Assembly: GCF_004168365.1 (NCBI RefSeq)
Contig: NZ_CP035704.1
Span: forward strand, 1,302,001 to 1,366,000
From: Pseudolysobacter antarcticus
GTDB taxonomy: Bacteria; Pseudomonadota; Gammaproteobacteria; Xanthomonadales; Rhodanobacteraceae
Reading direction: 5' to 3'
DNA: 64,000 nt
In this document: piece by piece, positions 8,878 to 18,235 of the stretch
Numbering within the stretch: the first letter of the stretch is position 1
Layout of the letters: every line of letters starts with the position of its first letter
The notes under the pieces: generated by a model
Seen by the model: only the letters and a program-made list of their open reading frames with translations
The model's database searches: none
What the model was told of the DNA's origin: nothing
Made by a program: the position numbers and the translations under genes

Positions 8878-9148
8878 CTGATTTTTTTAACGCCCGCTCC
8901 AGCAGGCTGATGCCGTTCTCGTCAGGCTCGCTCCAGATCGAAAAGTACGAATGCACCGTTCGCCATTTCGGAAACTCCGTGGGCAGCATGCGCCACTGGC
9001 AGCCGCTTTTGAGGAGGTAGCGGACCGCGCAAAATACCTCGTACAGATCCACCCGACGCGGGCTGGTCTTCTTGCGTGCGCTTTCCAGCAAAGGATGAAT
9101 TTGCTCAAACTGGGCGCGACTGATGTCACTCGGATAGGTTGATCTCAT
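8819..9148 (-). CDS. IS5-family transposase, N-terminal frame (DUF4096)
   Basis: A 109-residue frame whose first 90 residues are the DUF4096 domain that begins IS5/IS427 transposases (DLYEVFCAVRYLLKSGCQWRML, with the 20-residue core AVRYLLKSGCQWRMLPTEFP). After LERALKK the frame passes the A7 run and drifts into unrelated sequence. Loss of one A, or a +1 shift, would continue into the catalytic frame. Confidence 0.85.
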   Translation of the reverse strand: MRSTYPSDISRAQFEQIHPLLESARKKTSPRRVDLYEVFCAVRYLLKSGCQWRMLPTEFPKWRTVHSYFSIWSEPDENGISLLERALKKSGGRGAYQAGAQRHDELLDR

Positions 9149-9199
9149 TCCGCCAGTATCAGCACGCCGGTCTCATAGATTGAGACTTTGAACAGGCTC

Positions 9200-9301
9200 T
9201 CAGTGCTCGCTGCGCAGGACAACTGCCGGGCGAAGCACGACGCCGAAGTCGCGCGGCAAGAAGCGGATCGGCAACGGCGCTCCAATGTTGGCGTAATCCA
9301 T
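9200..9301 (-). pseudogene. Possible 5' remnant of a gene cut by the IS5 element
   Basis: From an ATG at 9301 the minus strand reads MDYANIGAPLPIRFLPRDFG and continues for 33 codons, meeting a TGA formed right at the IS border. The composition looks coding, but I do not recognise a family and it may be chance. No matching 3' part is obvious on the far side of the IS, although a short frame ending in GLGEDCLIEL stops at 8317. Confidence 0.25.
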
Positions 9302-9336
9302 AAGTAAATTTCGCCAAAATTCATCGGGAGAAGTCA

Positions 9337-9996
9337 TTGAAAACAATATTCAGATGGCTATCTGCGCATTCTCAACTGATGACCGGAGCAGGCGTCGGAG
9401 TTGTTCTTGGCGCCCTCATTACAATGCCACTGGGTTGGCATCTTCCCGACCAAATCGCCGGTCTTGTTGGGGCGTTTGCGGGTGCGATTGCCACTGTTGG
9501 CGGCGGACTCTGGCTGTGGCAGGCGCAAGACCAAAAGATCGGCGCTCAAACCTCTGCCGCTGTGGAAAACTCTTGCGGTCCGCTCATTGCTGAACTCATC
9601 GATTTGGACAGTAAGTTGAAGTCCGGCCAATACAACGATGACGTTGTCGCTTGGCTCGAAACAATGGATCGTCGCGTTGCAACATTTCGGAATCGAGCAT
9701 CGCGCTATGAAGGAAATCTCTTTCGGCTCCCTGGGGAGCAGTGGCGCGCATATTCTGAACTTGAGGATGCGCTAGATCTGCTGCAAGACGACTCTGCGTC
9801 TTTTCGCTCCAAGCTTGGAGCGAAAACAACGGTGGCGCAGCGATCGATCGTTCATATGGGATGGCGGGAGGCGCGCAGTATGCAAGTTTCCATTCGAAAC
9901 CTCGGCAATCAGTTGCGCATACTCGCGCCGGGATCAATGGCGGGTTATCCCGAGCATGAAACGCTGGAAGCAGACGAAGATGTGATGATCGTTTGA
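9337..9996 (+). CDS. Hypothetical membrane protein
   Basis: 219 residues from a TTG at 9337 preceded by GGGAG. Two hydrophobic segments (about residues 14-35 and 40-62, the second Gly/Ala-rich) are followed by a soluble, helical, charged domain. This layout resembles small inner-membrane proteins with a cytoplasmic coiled domain. No family was recognised. It lies between an IS5 element and tRNA-Asn and seems to be a single-gene unit in the accessory region. Confidence 0.6.
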   Translation: MKTIFRWLSAHSQLMTGAGVGVVLGALITMPLGWHLPDQIAGLVGAFAGAIATVGGGLWLWQAQDQKIGAQTSAAVENSCGPLIAELIDLDSKLKSGQYNDDVVAWLETMDRRVATFRNRASRYEGNLFRLPGEQWRAYSELEDALDLLQDDSASFRSKLGAKTTVAQRSIVHMGWREARSMQVSIRNLGNQLRILAPGSMAGYPEHETLEADEDVMIV

Positions 9997-10120
9997 CTCC
10001 TCGTCACACGCCCTGCGCGGAAACGCGGTGCGCGGCCTTTTGGTCTACCGCCCAGAGCGCAGTTGCTGCATATTCCGAAAATTATCTCGGTAAGTATCCC
10101 ACCTACCAAATCGCAGGCAT

Positions 10121-10150
10121 AAAAAAAGGCCCGCATTTCTGCAAGGCCTT
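10121..10150 (-). terminator. Rho-independent terminator of tRNA-Asn
   Basis: On the minus strand AGGCC and GGCCT arms with an inner GCA/TGC pairing around a GAAA loop are followed by seven T residues, just downstream of the tRNA 3' end. Confidence 0.8.
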
Positions 10151-10158
10151 GTTCTATA

Positions 10159-10234
<76 letters not shown>

Positions 10235-10422
10235 ATAAAGGGGGGTGAAGCGAGCTGCGTATTCTGTTGTTCTTGAGCCGCTTCGTCAAGCCTTGCGCCG
10301 ATAAAAGTCGGTTGGATCGCGGAATTTTGTTGAACTTGACGCGCAACGACCGCCATCAGCGCGTTCGGATAAGCCAATATTGTCGGCGATCGCTGCTGAC
10401 AGAACTTGTCGCAGGCTGGGTT

Positions 10423-10977
10423 TCAAATAGCAGCGCAAGCAGCAGCGGCTTGGGTCGCGCTGGGAGCGCCGGTACGCGGGCGCCCGGCATTGTTGACGAT
10501 GATCGCGCTGGCAAGTGCGGCGCCGCGGGCATCGCAGAAGCTGATGGTGACGTTGGTGCCACTGGCGCTGCCGTCGGGGCGATAGGTGACGTGGGTGCGG
10601 CCTTCGGTGCTCATGATGGCTTGGCCGGCGGGCTGGTGTTGAGTGATGGCGATCAGCGGTTCATTGTTGTTGCGCTGGTTATCGCCGTTGCTATCCTGGA
10701 ATACGATCCAGCCGCTCTGCCACGAGGTTTTGCCGCTGCAGGTTTGCGTGTCTTCGCTCGGGCACAGCACGACATGATTGCTGGTGGTCAGCGCACTGGT
10801 TCGCGCAAGATTGAGGCTGGTCATCAAGCTGTCGCGGGCGCTGCGGGCCTGGGTACTTTGCATGATGCCGCGAAACGATGGCAATGCGGTGCAAGTGAGA
10901 ATGCCGAGGATGACCAGTGTGAGCAGGATTTCGATCAGTGTGACACCGGTTTGACGATGAAATTTGCGCGTTGCCAT
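10423..10977 (-). CDS. FimT/GspH-type pseudopilin
   Basis: A 184-residue prepilin. After a short basic leader (MATRKFHRQTG) comes the type III signal motif VTLIEILLTLVILGIL with the conserved Glu5, so prepilin peptidase should cut after Gly11. The C-terminal GspH domain includes ARTSALTTSNHVVLCPS and GWIVFQDSNGD, and several cysteines. GGGGA lies upstream of the ATG at 10977. FimT-like minor pilins prime type IV pili and can bind DNA for uptake; no other pilin genes are in the window. Confidence 0.9.
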   Translation of the reverse strand: MATRKFHRQTGVTLIEILLTLVILGILTCTALPSFRGIMQSTQARSARDSLMTSLNLARTSALTTSNHVVLCPSEDTQTCSGKTSWQSGWIVFQDSNGDNQRNNNEPLIAITQHQPAGQAIMSTEGRTHVTYRPDGSASGTNVTISFCDARGAALASAIIVNNAGRPRTGAPSATQAAAACAAI

Positions 10978-11201
10978 GATGATTCCCCAAGTCAGAATGA
11001 AGTGTTCCGAAGTGCGACAAATTCTAGACAGCGGGCGCAGGTGTCGAAATGGACGATGAATGCGAATCCGTGTAAGAAAATGCCGATCGTTCAGGTGCGA
11101 ACACTTGTGATGCGCCTGTCGCGCCCGAACATCTGGCGCATGCTTGAAGTTCAGATGTCTACTCGCGCCCGCGCGGCGCAGCCAATTTCTCGGAAGCCGC
11201 A

Positions 11202-13238
11202 ATGACCGATCGTTTTCAGCTCGTTTCGAATTACCAGCCCGCCGGCGATCAGCCCGAGGCGATCCGCAAATTGATCGCCGGTGTGAACGATGGCCTGGCG
11301 CATCAGACCCTGCTTGGCGTGACCGGATCGGGCAAGACGTTCACGATCGCCAACGTGATCCAGGCGATTCAGAAACCGACCATCGTGCTGGCGCCGAACA
11401 AGACGCTGGCGGCGCAGCTGTACGGCGAGTTCAAGGAATTTTTTCCACACAACGCGGTGGAATATTTCGTCAGCTATTACGACTATTACCAGCCCGAAGC
11501 GTATGTGCCTTCGAGCGATACCTATATCGAAAAAGATGCGTCGATCAACGAGCACATCGAGCAGATGCGGCTATCGGCGACCAAGGCGCTGCTATCGCGG
11601 CCAGATGCGTTGATCGTCGCCACCGTGTCGGCGATCTATGGTCTTGGTGCGCCCGAAACATACCTGCAGATGCGGCTGCATCTGATGCGCGGCGAGCACA
11701 CCGATCAACGCGAATTGGTGCGGCATCTGACCGAACTGCAATACACGCGCAACGATGTCGAGCTGCGGCGCGGTACGTTCCGTGTGCGCGGCGAGGTGAT
11801 CGATGTTTTTCCGGCGGAGTCGGAAACCGAAGCGGTGCGCATCGAATTGTTCGATGGCGATATAGAGAGCCTGAGCCTGTTCGATCCGCTCACCGGGGCG
11901 GTGATCCGCAAGGTGCCGCGCTTCACGGTGTATCCGAAATCGCATTACGTGACCACGCGCAAAAGCGTGCTCGATGCGATCGAGACGATCAAACCCGAGC
12001 TCGTGCAACGGCTCGATCAACTCTACAAAGCGAACAAGCTGGTCGAGGCGCAGCGCTTGCAACAGCGCACCCAGTTCGATATCGAGATGATGGCCGAGAT
12101 CGGCTATTGCCAGGGCATCGAAAATTATTCGCGCCATCTCAGCGGCCATGCACCGGGCCAGCCGCCGCCGACCTTGTTCGATTACTTGCCGCCGGATTCG
12201 CTGCTGGTGGTGGACGAATCGCACGTCACCCTGCCGCAGCTCGGCGGCATGTACAAGGGCGATCGCGTGCGCAAGGAAAATCTGGTCGAGTACGGATTTC
12301 GCCTGCCGTCCGCGCTGGATAATCGCCCGCTGCGATTCGAGGAATTCGAGGAGCGTGCGCCGCGCTCGATTTACGTCTCGGCCACGCCGCGCGCGTACGA
12401 GCTGGAGCATTCCGGCGACGCGGTCGTCGAACAGGTGGTGCGTCCGACCGGCTTGATCGATCCCGAAGTCGAGATTCGTCCGGTGCGCACGCAGGTTGAT
12501 GATTTGTTGTCCGAAGCGAACTTGCGCATTGCGATGGGCGATCGTGTGCTGGTCACCACGTTGACCAAACGCATGGCCGAAAATCTCACCGATTATCTGA
12601 ACGAACACGGCGTGCGTGTGCGTTATCTGCATTCCGATATTGAAACCGTGGAGCGCACCGAAATCATTCGTGACCTGCGTCTCGGCAAGTTCGATGTGTT
12701 AGTCGGCATCAACTTGTTGCGCGAAGGTTTGGACATGCCGGAGGTATCGCTGGTGGCGATTCTCGATGCGGACAAGGAAGGCTTTTTGCGTTCCGCCGGC
12801 TCGCTGATCCAGACCATCGGTCGCGCTGCGCGCAACGTACGCGGCAAGGCGATTTTGTATGCGGATCGCATCACCAATTCGATGCAGATTGCGATCGCGG
12901 AAACCGATCGGCGTCGGCAGAAACAGGTCGAGCACAATCTCGAACATGGCATCACGCCGGAAACCATCGTCAAGAAAGTTTCCGACATCATGGAAGGCGC
13001 GCGTGCCGAACCGGAAGCACTGAAATCACGTGGCTCGCGTGGTCGTGCGGCGGCAGAAGCACGGCGCGTGGCGGAAGAAGAAATCGACTACAGCGGCCTG
13101 TCGCCAACGCAGTTGTCGGCCAAGCTGAAAAAGCTCGAAACGCAGATGTACAAGCATGCGCAGGATCTGAATTTCGAACAGGCCGCGCAGGTGCGCGACG
13201 AGATCAAACGCGTGAAAACGCTGAGCCTGGTTTCCTAG
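11202..13238 (+). CDS. uvrB: Excinuclease ABC subunit B
   Basis: A full-length 678-residue UvrB, the DNA-damage verification helicase of nucleotide excision repair, acting with UvrA and UvrC. The Walker A motif is GVTGSGKT (about residue 39), and the beta-hairpin region follows at [12 protein letters not shown]. Helicase motifs include VVDESHV and the motif VI region [10 protein letters not shown]. The C-terminal UVR coiled-coil ([20 protein letters not shown]) binds UvrC. It is divergent from the pseudopilin gene. I saw no LexA-like repeat in its upstream 220 bases. Confidence 0.98.
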   Translation: MTDRFQLVSNYQPAGDQPEAIRKLIAGVNDGLAHQTLLGVTGSGKTFTIANVIQAIQKPTIVLAPNKTLAAQLYGEFKEFFPHNAVEYFVSYYDYYQPEAYVPSSDTYIEKDASINEHIEQMRLSATKALLSRPDALIVATVSAIYGLGAPETYLQMRLHLMRGEHTDQRELVRHLTELQYTRNDVELRRGTFRVRGEVIDVFPAESETEAVRIELFDGDIESLSLFDPLTGAVIRKVPRFTVYPKSHYVTTRKSVLDAIETIKPELVQRLDQLYKANKLVEAQRLQQRTQFDIEMMAEIGYCQGIENYSRHLSGHAPGQPPPTLFDYLPPDSLLVVDESHVTLPQLGGMYKGDRVRKENLVEYGFRLPSALDNRPLRFEEFEERAPRSIYVSATPRAYELEHSGDAVVEQVVRPTGLIDPEVEIRPVRTQVDDLLSEANLRIAMGDRVLVTTLTKRMAENLTDYLNEHGVRVRYLHSDIETVERTEIIRDLRLGKFDVLVGINLLREGLDMPEVSLVAILDADKEGFLRSAGSLIQTIGRAARNVRGKAILYADRITNSMQIAIAETDRRRQKQVEHNLEHGITPETIVKKVSDIMEGARAEPEALKSRGSRGRAAAEARRVAEEEIDYSGLSPTQLSAKLKKLETQMYKHAQDLNFEQAAQVRDEIKRVKTLSLVS

Positions 13239-13277
13239 CGGTAGCGCGAGAGCTAAATGACGCTGCGGGAATGGATA

Positions 13278-14312
13278 TCAGCGCTGCAGCAAGCCGTGCG
13301 CGACCAGCACATCGACGAGTGCGCGTGTGTAGGCGGGTTTGTCGTGATAGTCGAGATGCGAATCGTCGGGTAGCGGAAATACGTTGAGGCTGGGCTCATC
13401 AACGCCCGACAGCGCGATCGTGACGGTGCTGGCGAAACGATCCCAATACAATACGCGTGGCATCGCGCGATCGATCGCCGTTTGCTGCATTCCGTGTACC
13501 GGGCTCTGGAAAAAAATCACACGTCCACCACGCGCTTCGATGCGTTTTGCCCATACGCCGATTGGCGCGAGATCGGCCAGCCATTCGTCCGCTGTGCGTT
13601 TTGGCATGCCGGCAAGATTGCCTTCGAGCGTATCCGCAAAATGGCGCTTGATCGCTTCCGCATCGGTGCGCGAAAAATCCAGATCGCCGCTGCGGTCGGC
13701 GTGGAAATCGACATAGTTGTGAAATGGTTCGGCGGTGTTGTCGAGCCAGCGGCGCGTACTCGCGACTATGCTGAAAGCCGGATCGGCGATCAACGCGTGC
13801 GCTTGCCAGCCATTCAGCAGCGCACGGTGCAAGTGCCAGCTGGGCGTCCACTGTCGATGAAAATATTGCACGTACTCGCGCTGCATTTCGTTGTACTCGC
13901 GCAGCAGGCCGACGCTATCGACATCGCACAGAATCAAACCGTGGAAGTTTTCATCGTCAGCCAGATCACGCAGCGTGGCCAATGGATAATGCGCGTTCAC
14001 CGCGAGCATGATCGGAAGATATCGCGGCAGCAATTCGCGCATGACTTTCATGTCGACACCGAACTCGATGCGCGACGCGCCGAGCAACAATAGCGGTGTT
14101 TTTGACTGCGCGTATACACGGTCACGTTGTACCGACCAGAGCAAGGTGGAATCGAGAATCGTCGGGCGATAACCGCGGCCACGCCAGTGATATTCGACAG
14201 TGCCGAGTGTCGCTGCGACCAAGCTCAGCGCGATCAACCACGCCACCAGCCAGCGTTTGCCGCCGCCGGATTCCGTGCTGGCGGAATCAGAACTGGAAGT
14301 AGATGAAAGCAT
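13278..14312 (-). CDS. SGNH-hydrolase-like membrane-anchored protein, MBOAT partner
   Basis: 344 residues with one N-terminal transmembrane anchor (residues 22-42) and an extracytoplasmic domain. LLLLGASRIEFGVD resembles the block I nucleophile region of SGNH/AlgX-like proteins, and DDSHLDYHDKPAYT near the C-terminus could supply the catalytic Asp-His. Its start overlaps the end of the MBOAT gene by 26 nt, indicating translational coupling. MBOAT plus SGNH-like pairs usually O-acylate an exopolysaccharide or another envelope glycan. The acceptor is not evident, since no polysaccharide genes are adjacent. Confidence 0.72.
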   Translation of the reverse strand: MLSSTSSSDSASTESGGGKRWLVAWLIALSLVAATLGTVEYHWRGRGYRPTILDSTLLWSVQRDRVYAQSKTPLLLLGASRIEFGVDMKVMRELLPRYLPIMLAVNAHYPLATLRDLADDENFHGLILCDVDSVGLLREYNEMQREYVQYFHRQWTPSWHLHRALLNGWQAHALIADPAFSIVASTRRWLDNTAEPFHNYVDFHADRSGDLDFSRTDAEAIKRHFADTLEGNLAGMPKRTADEWLADLAPIGVWAKRIEARGGRVIFFQSPVHGMQQTAIDRAMPRVLYWDRFASTVTIALSGVDEPSLNVFPLPDDSHLDYHDKPAYTRALVDVLVAHGLLQR

Positions 14313-15711
14313 GATTCTCTCCCGGCGAAAGCACGACCATGCTCAACATGATCGCGAGCAACAAACCCAGCAGCAGCGGATGCATGCGCGTGAATAATTG
14401 CTTGATGTCGCGTTCGCGAAACAGCCAGTGCACCACGACCAGCGCGAGCAATGTGACTACCGCGATACGCTGATCGCTGCCCGAGGCGATGATGCCGGCG
14501 CGCAGCGTTGACACATCGAACAACTTGCTCTGGATCAACCACGCCGATGAAAAATCACTCGCGCGAAACCAGATCCACGCCAGCATCACGCCGAACAACG
14601 TCAGCAAGCCGTAACCGAATCGCACGATCGCATTTTGTTGCCAGCGCGCCGGCGCAAGCTGTTCGCGGATCGCGCGTTCGATGCACAGATAAATGCCGTG
14701 CAAGCCGCCCCAGACCACGAACGTCCACGCCGCGCCGTGCCACAGTCCGCCGATCAGCATTGTGAGCATCAGATTCAGATACATGCGCCACGCGCCGTGG
14801 CGATTGCCGCCGAGGCCGATGTACAGATAATCCCGCAGCCAGCTCGACAGCGAGATATGCCAGCGCCGCCAGAAATCCGAAAAACCGATCGCCGCATACG
14901 GATTGCGGAAGTTGATCGGCAAGGTGAAACCGAGCGCGAGTGCGGCGCCGAGCGCGCAGCTCGAATAACCGGCGAAATCGCAGAAAATCTGTCCGGTAAA
15001 CGCGAATGTTCCCGACCACGCAAGAGCACTGCCGGCAGCTTGCGGCTTGTTGAACAGGGCGTCGGCCACCGGTGCAAAAATACTGTCGGCGAGCACGATT
15101 TTTTCGAACAGGCCGAGCACCAGCAAGGTCAGGCCGAGGCCGAGGCCGGCGGCGGTGCTTCGGCGCGGTATTTCGATCTGCGCGCGCATCTGGGTGAAGC
15201 GCACAATCGGGCCGGCCACGAGTTGCGGAAAAAATCCGACGTACAGCGCGTAGTCGCGCCAGCTGCGTGTCGGTGCGAATTTGCCGCGATAAATATCCAG
15301 GCAATACGACAGCGAATGAAACGTGTAGAACGAGATGCCGATCGGCAACACGATGTCGAGTTTGGCCGGGACGTAATGCACACCGAGCGTGCCTAGCAGC
15401 GCGGCGAAATTATCCAGCAGGAATCGGCTGTATTTGAAATAACCTAGCACGCTGAGATTGACCAGCAACGTTGCGACGATCCATCCCTTGCGTTGTCGCG
15501 TTTCGGTCGCGGCATCGATGCGTTGTGCGATCCACCAGTCGAGCGTGGTGGAAGCGATCAGCAACAGCAGGAACGGCGCATTCCACGCCGCATAAAAAAT
15601 GTAGCTCGCCAGCAGCAGGAACCATTTGCGCGCGCTCCACGCCGCAATGGCGTTGTAGATCGCGAGCACAAGCGCGAAAAAAACCAGGAAAGTGAAGGAG
15701 TCGAATTGCAT
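14287..15711 (-). CDS. MBOAT family O-acyltransferase (AlgI/DltB-like)
   Basis: About 474 residues, polytopic. The membrane-bound O-acyltransferase signature is present: RRWHISLSSWLRDYLYIGLG, and the catalytic His in GGLWHGAAWTFVVWGGLHG. Start ATG at 15711 (MQFDSFTFLVFF); an in-frame ATG at 15720 is an alternative. AlgI-type proteins transfer acyl groups across the membrane to a periplasmic partner, here probably the overlapping SGNH-like protein. Confidence 0.92.
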   Translation of the reverse strand: MQFDSFTFLVFFALVLAIYNAIAAWSARKWFLLLASYIFYAAWNAPFLLLLIASTTLDWWIAQRIDAATETRQRKGWIVATLLVNLSVLGYFKYSRFLLDNFAALLGTLGVHYVPAKLDIVLPIGISFYTFHSLSYCLDIYRGKFAPTRSWRDYALYVGFFPQLVAGPIVRFTQMRAQIEIPRRSTAAGLGLGLTLLVLGLFEKIVLADSIFAPVADALFNKPQAAGSALAWSGTFAFTGQIFCDFAGYSSCALGAALALGFTLPINFRNPYAAIGFSDFWRRWHISLSSWLRDYLYIGLGGNRHGAWRMYLNLMLTMLIGGLWHGAAWTFVVWGGLHGIYLCIERAIREQLAPARWQQNAIVRFGYGLLTLFGVMLAWIWFRASDFSSAWLIQSKLFDVSTLRAGIIASGSDQRIAVVTLLALVVVHWLFRERDIKQLFTRMHPLLLGLLLAIMLSMVVLSPGENHAFIYFQF

Positions 15712-15853
15712 GGCGCGCATTGTAGTTGCGCTGATGCGATTCCGTCAGAAAATCTGCTGACGGATTCGTTTCTACGCGGTCGCGCAACCCGCAAGCCAAG
15801 GCTGTTACGCGTGGCATCGCGCGATAAAAATCGGATGCGCGCGACGAATCCGG

Positions 15854-15882
15854 TTGAGTGCGCACCTATCCCTGTGTTATTG
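15854..15882 (+). promoter_or_regulatory. Possible promoter of tRNA-Val
   Basis: TTGAGT (15854-15859) and a weak -10 TTATTG (15877-15882) are spaced by 17 bp and followed by a GC-rich discriminator before the tRNA. The -35 is good and the -10 poor. Confidence 0.35.
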
Positions 15883-15896
15883 TCCGCGCCCCAAAC

Positions 15897-15971
15897 GGGC
15901 GGTTAGCTCAGCGGTAGAGCACTACCTTGACATGGTAGGGGTCACAGGTTCGATCCCTGTACCGCCCACCA
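15897..15971 (+). tRNA. tRNA-Val (GAC)
   Basis: A 75-nt cloverleaf with encoded CCA: acceptor GGGCGGT/ACCGCCC, D arm AGCTCAGCGGTAGAGC, anticodon loop CTTGACA with GAC, and T arm ACAGGTTCGATCCCTGT. It lies about 80 bases before the arginase-like operon. Confidence 0.97.
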
Positions 15972-16049
15972 ACTCAATCAACGAGTTGGCAACGCAAGAA
16001 ACCGGTGCGTCGGCACAGAACTGCTACGCAGTTTGCTCAAGACGATGCG

Positions 16050-16973
16050 ATGCACCTGCAATTACTCAATCTCGATGACTCACTCACTGCGCAAAGCTCG
16101 TTGCGCGATGCAGCGCCGTGGGATTCCGTGCGCACGCTCGATCTGCGCGATCTCGGTCCGCGGCTGCGCTTGTGGAGTCGCGTCAAAACCATCGCTCTAT
16201 TACGCCAGCGCTTGAACGATGCCGGCGATTTGCCGGGGCCGAGCATTACCTTGATCGGCTCCGGCGATTTCCATCATCTCGCCACGTTGCTGATGGCGCG
16301 AGCGCGCGAACCGTTCACGTTGATCCATTTCGATAATCATCCGGATTGGGTGCGGCTCGCGCCGCGCTGGCATTGCGGATCGTGGATCAATCAGGCACTG
16401 AAGCTGCCGAACGTCGCGAAAATAATCACGCTCGGCGTTTGCAGCGATGATCTGGTGCGACCGGATCTGAAGGGTGGAAATCTGCCGGCGCTCGAACGCG
16501 GTGCACTGGACTTATATCCGTGGAGCCATGCGCCATCGAAAGTATGGCGGCGCGTAGCCGATGGTCCGGGCCGGCATTTTTTGGACGGACATATTCACTG
16601 GCAAAACCTCGCCGAGGCCGATCTCGATCAGCAACTCGCCGCGATCATTCGGCAAATCCCGACCGAGACGATCTGGATCACGATCGACAAGGATGTGCTG
16701 GCCGAGGAAGACGTCGTGACCAACTGGGATCAGGGCCAGATGCGCTTGCCGTCGTTACTGCGCATGATCGAACTGATCGGCGCCGCCAAACGCATTCTCG
16801 GTGCGGACATCTGCGGCGAATACGCCGCGCCGAATTTCAGCAACGCACTGAAGCGTTTCGAAGTACGCATGGATCAACCGCAGCGCGGCGATGTTGCGGC
16901 CATGCTTAAGCAGAACGAAAGCGTCAATCGGCTATTGTTGGCAACGATCCAAACTGCCGCAGGCGCGCGTTGA
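16050..16973 (+). CDS. Arginase-superfamily (ureohydrolase-like) protein
   Basis: 307 residues from the ATG at 16050. Metal-site motifs of the arginase/deacetylase fold are readable: GSGDFHHL near residue 80, FDNHPDW (variant of DAHxD) near 100, and TIDKDVL (variant of SxDxD) near 215. A binuclear Mn site is therefore plausible, but the canonical GGDHS is altered, so the substrate is open: arginine, agmatine, another guanidine or an amide. It is the first gene of a packed operon with transporter-like, hydrolase, acyltransferase, ACP and ketosynthase genes, suggesting a role in supplying or processing an amine. Confidence 0.8.
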   Translation: MHLQLLNLDDSLTAQSSLRDAAPWDSVRTLDLRDLGPRLRLWSRVKTIALLRQRLNDAGDLPGPSITLIGSGDFHHLATLLMARAREPFTLIHFDNHPDWVRLAPRWHCGSWINQALKLPNVAKIITLGVCSDDLVRPDLKGGNLPALERGALDLYPWSHAPSKVWRRVADGPGRHFLDGHIHWQNLAEADLDQQLAAIIRQIPTETIWITIDKDVLAEEDVVTNWDQGQMRLPSLLRMIELIGAAKRILGADICGEYAAPNFSNALKRFEVRMDQPQRGDVAAMLKQNESVNRLLLATIQTAAGAR

Positions 16974-16977
16974 CACA

Positions 16978-17340
16978 ATGATTCTGATGTTTGTGCTTCT
17001 TCTCGGCGCGGTCGTGGGCGACGTTACCGGCCAAGTGTGTTTCAAGCTCGGGTTGAATGCCGATGAGGCGCCGCCGCGGCCCGGTCCGATCGGATTCGTC
17101 ATGGCGCTGGTGCGCTCGCCGTGGGTCATCGTCGGGCTCGCCGTCTATGTTGTCGAATTCGTGATCTGGTATGCCGCGCTGACTCTCGCGCCGCTGAGCC
17201 TCGCCTTTCCGTTCGCCGCCTTGTCGTATTGCGGCGTGGTGCTGGCGAGCAAATTTATTCTGCACGAGCAAGTATCGCGACAGCGCTGGCTGGCGACCGT
17301 GGTGGTCGCGATCGGCGTGGCGCTGGTGTGCATTCCTTGA
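16978..17340 (+). CDS. Small four-helix (SMR/EamA-like) membrane protein 1
   Basis: 120 residues with four predicted transmembrane helices, beginning 4 nt after the arginase-like stop. The second half (APLSLAFPFAALSYCGVVLA) shows the Pro-containing helix typical of SMR/ArnE-ArnF proteins. Such half-size proteins work as dimers, in ArnE-ArnF as an aminolipid flippase. A second, different copy lies four genes later, so a heterodimer is likely. Confidence 0.8.
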   Translation: MILMFVLLLGAVVGDVTGQVCFKLGLNADEAPPRPGPIGFVMALVRSPWVIVGLAVYVVEFVIWYAALTLAPLSLAFPFAALSYCGVVLASKFILHEQVSRQRWLATVVVAIGVALVCIP

Positions 17341-17371
17341 GTTTTTCCTCATACGATCCGGTGCTGTTGCG

Positions 17372-18235
17372 ATGATCAAGAAAGCAGATTTTTTTCTGCA
17401 AGGCGGACGCTCCGGCGTATTGCTGATTCACGGCCTCACCGGCACGCCGGCGGAAATGCGCTTTGTCGGCAAGGGTTTGCATCGCGCCGGTTTTACCGTG
17501 CATGGCATGCAGCTCGCCGGGCACTGCGGCGATACCGCCGACCTGCTCAAGACCGGCTGGCGCGACTGGTATCGCAGCGTCGGTGAAGCGGCCGATGAGT
17601 TACGTGGCAAGGTCGATCACATGTTTGTCGCCGGACTGTCGATGGGCGCATTGCTCGCGCTCAAACTCGCGGCGGATCGACCGAACGACGTCGACGGACT
17701 CGGGCTTTACGGCACCACGTTTGTCTACGATGGCTGGGCGATTCCGCGCATCGCAAAACTCTCGTTTCTATTGCCGCTCGTCACGCCGTTTGGCATCGGC
17801 CGTGGCCGCAGTTTCCAGGAAACCGAACCCTACGGCATCAAGGATCAGCGCATCCGCGATCGTATCGCCAGCAGCATGCTCGGTGGCGATAGCGCTGCTG
17901 CCGGTTTGCCGGGCAATCCGTGGCCATCGTTGTCGCAGTTTTATCGCCTCGCATTTCGCATGCGCCGCGAGATTTCGAAAGTACGCGCGCCGAGCCTGAT
18001 CATGCACGCTGCCGAAGACGACATCGCCAGTCCGCGCAATGCACGCAAGGTGGCGCGTGGCGTGCGCGGCCCGGTTGAAACCGTATTGCTCAAAGATAGC
18101 TATCACATGATCACGGTCGATCAGGAGCGCGACAAGGTCATCGAACGTTCGGCCAACTTCTTCGGCCGCATCGCCGCCGGCCGGCTCGGCGAGCCGGTGG
18201 CATATCCCGCAGCGGCGGCATTTGCCAGCGACTGA
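17372..18235 (+). CDS. Alpha/beta hydrolase (carboxylesterase/lipase-like)
   Basis: 287 residues of the serine hydrolase fold close to Est30-type carboxylesterases. The oxyanion strand is LLIHGLTGTPAEM, the nucleophile Ser is in GLSMGAL (about residue 90), the acid in HAAEDDIASP and the His in DSYHMITVD. The stop overlaps the next start by one base (TGATG), so expression is coupled to the acyltransferase. It may trim or edit an acyl intermediate, or act as a thioesterase for the adjacent ACP; this is inference. Confidence 0.85.
   Translation: MIKKADFFLQGGRSGVLLIHGLTGTPAEMRFVGKGLHRAGFTVHGMQLAGHCGDTADLLKTGWRDWYRSVGEAADELRGKVDHMFVAGLSMGALLALKLAADRPNDVDGLGLYGTTFVYDGWAIPRIAKLSFLLPLVTPFGIGRGRSFQETEPYGIKDQRIRDRIASSMLGGDSAAAGLPGNPWPSLSQFYRLAFRMRREISKVRAPSLIMHAAEDDIASPRNARKVARGVRGPVETVLLKDSYHMITVDQERDKVIERSANFFGRIAAGRLGEPVAYPAAAAFASD

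Larger units (their letters stand above)
8351..9199 (-). mobile_element. IS5-family insertion sequence (two-frame type), about 849 bp
   Basis: The terminal inverted repeats are GAACCTGTTCAAAGTCT at 8351 and the complement of 9183-9199 (GAGCCTGTTCAAAGTCT), 16 of 17 identical. Inside are a DUF4096-type N-terminal frame and a DDE_Tnp_1 frame joined at an A7 run, the organisation of the IS427-like subgroup. No target duplication is evident. Confidence 0.9.

Noticed and set aside
10267-11205. 312-codon plus-strand frame opposite the pseudopilin gene
   Set aside because: It is antisense to a clear FimT/GspH gene and shows no domain or ribosome binding site; GC-rich codon use opens such frames.
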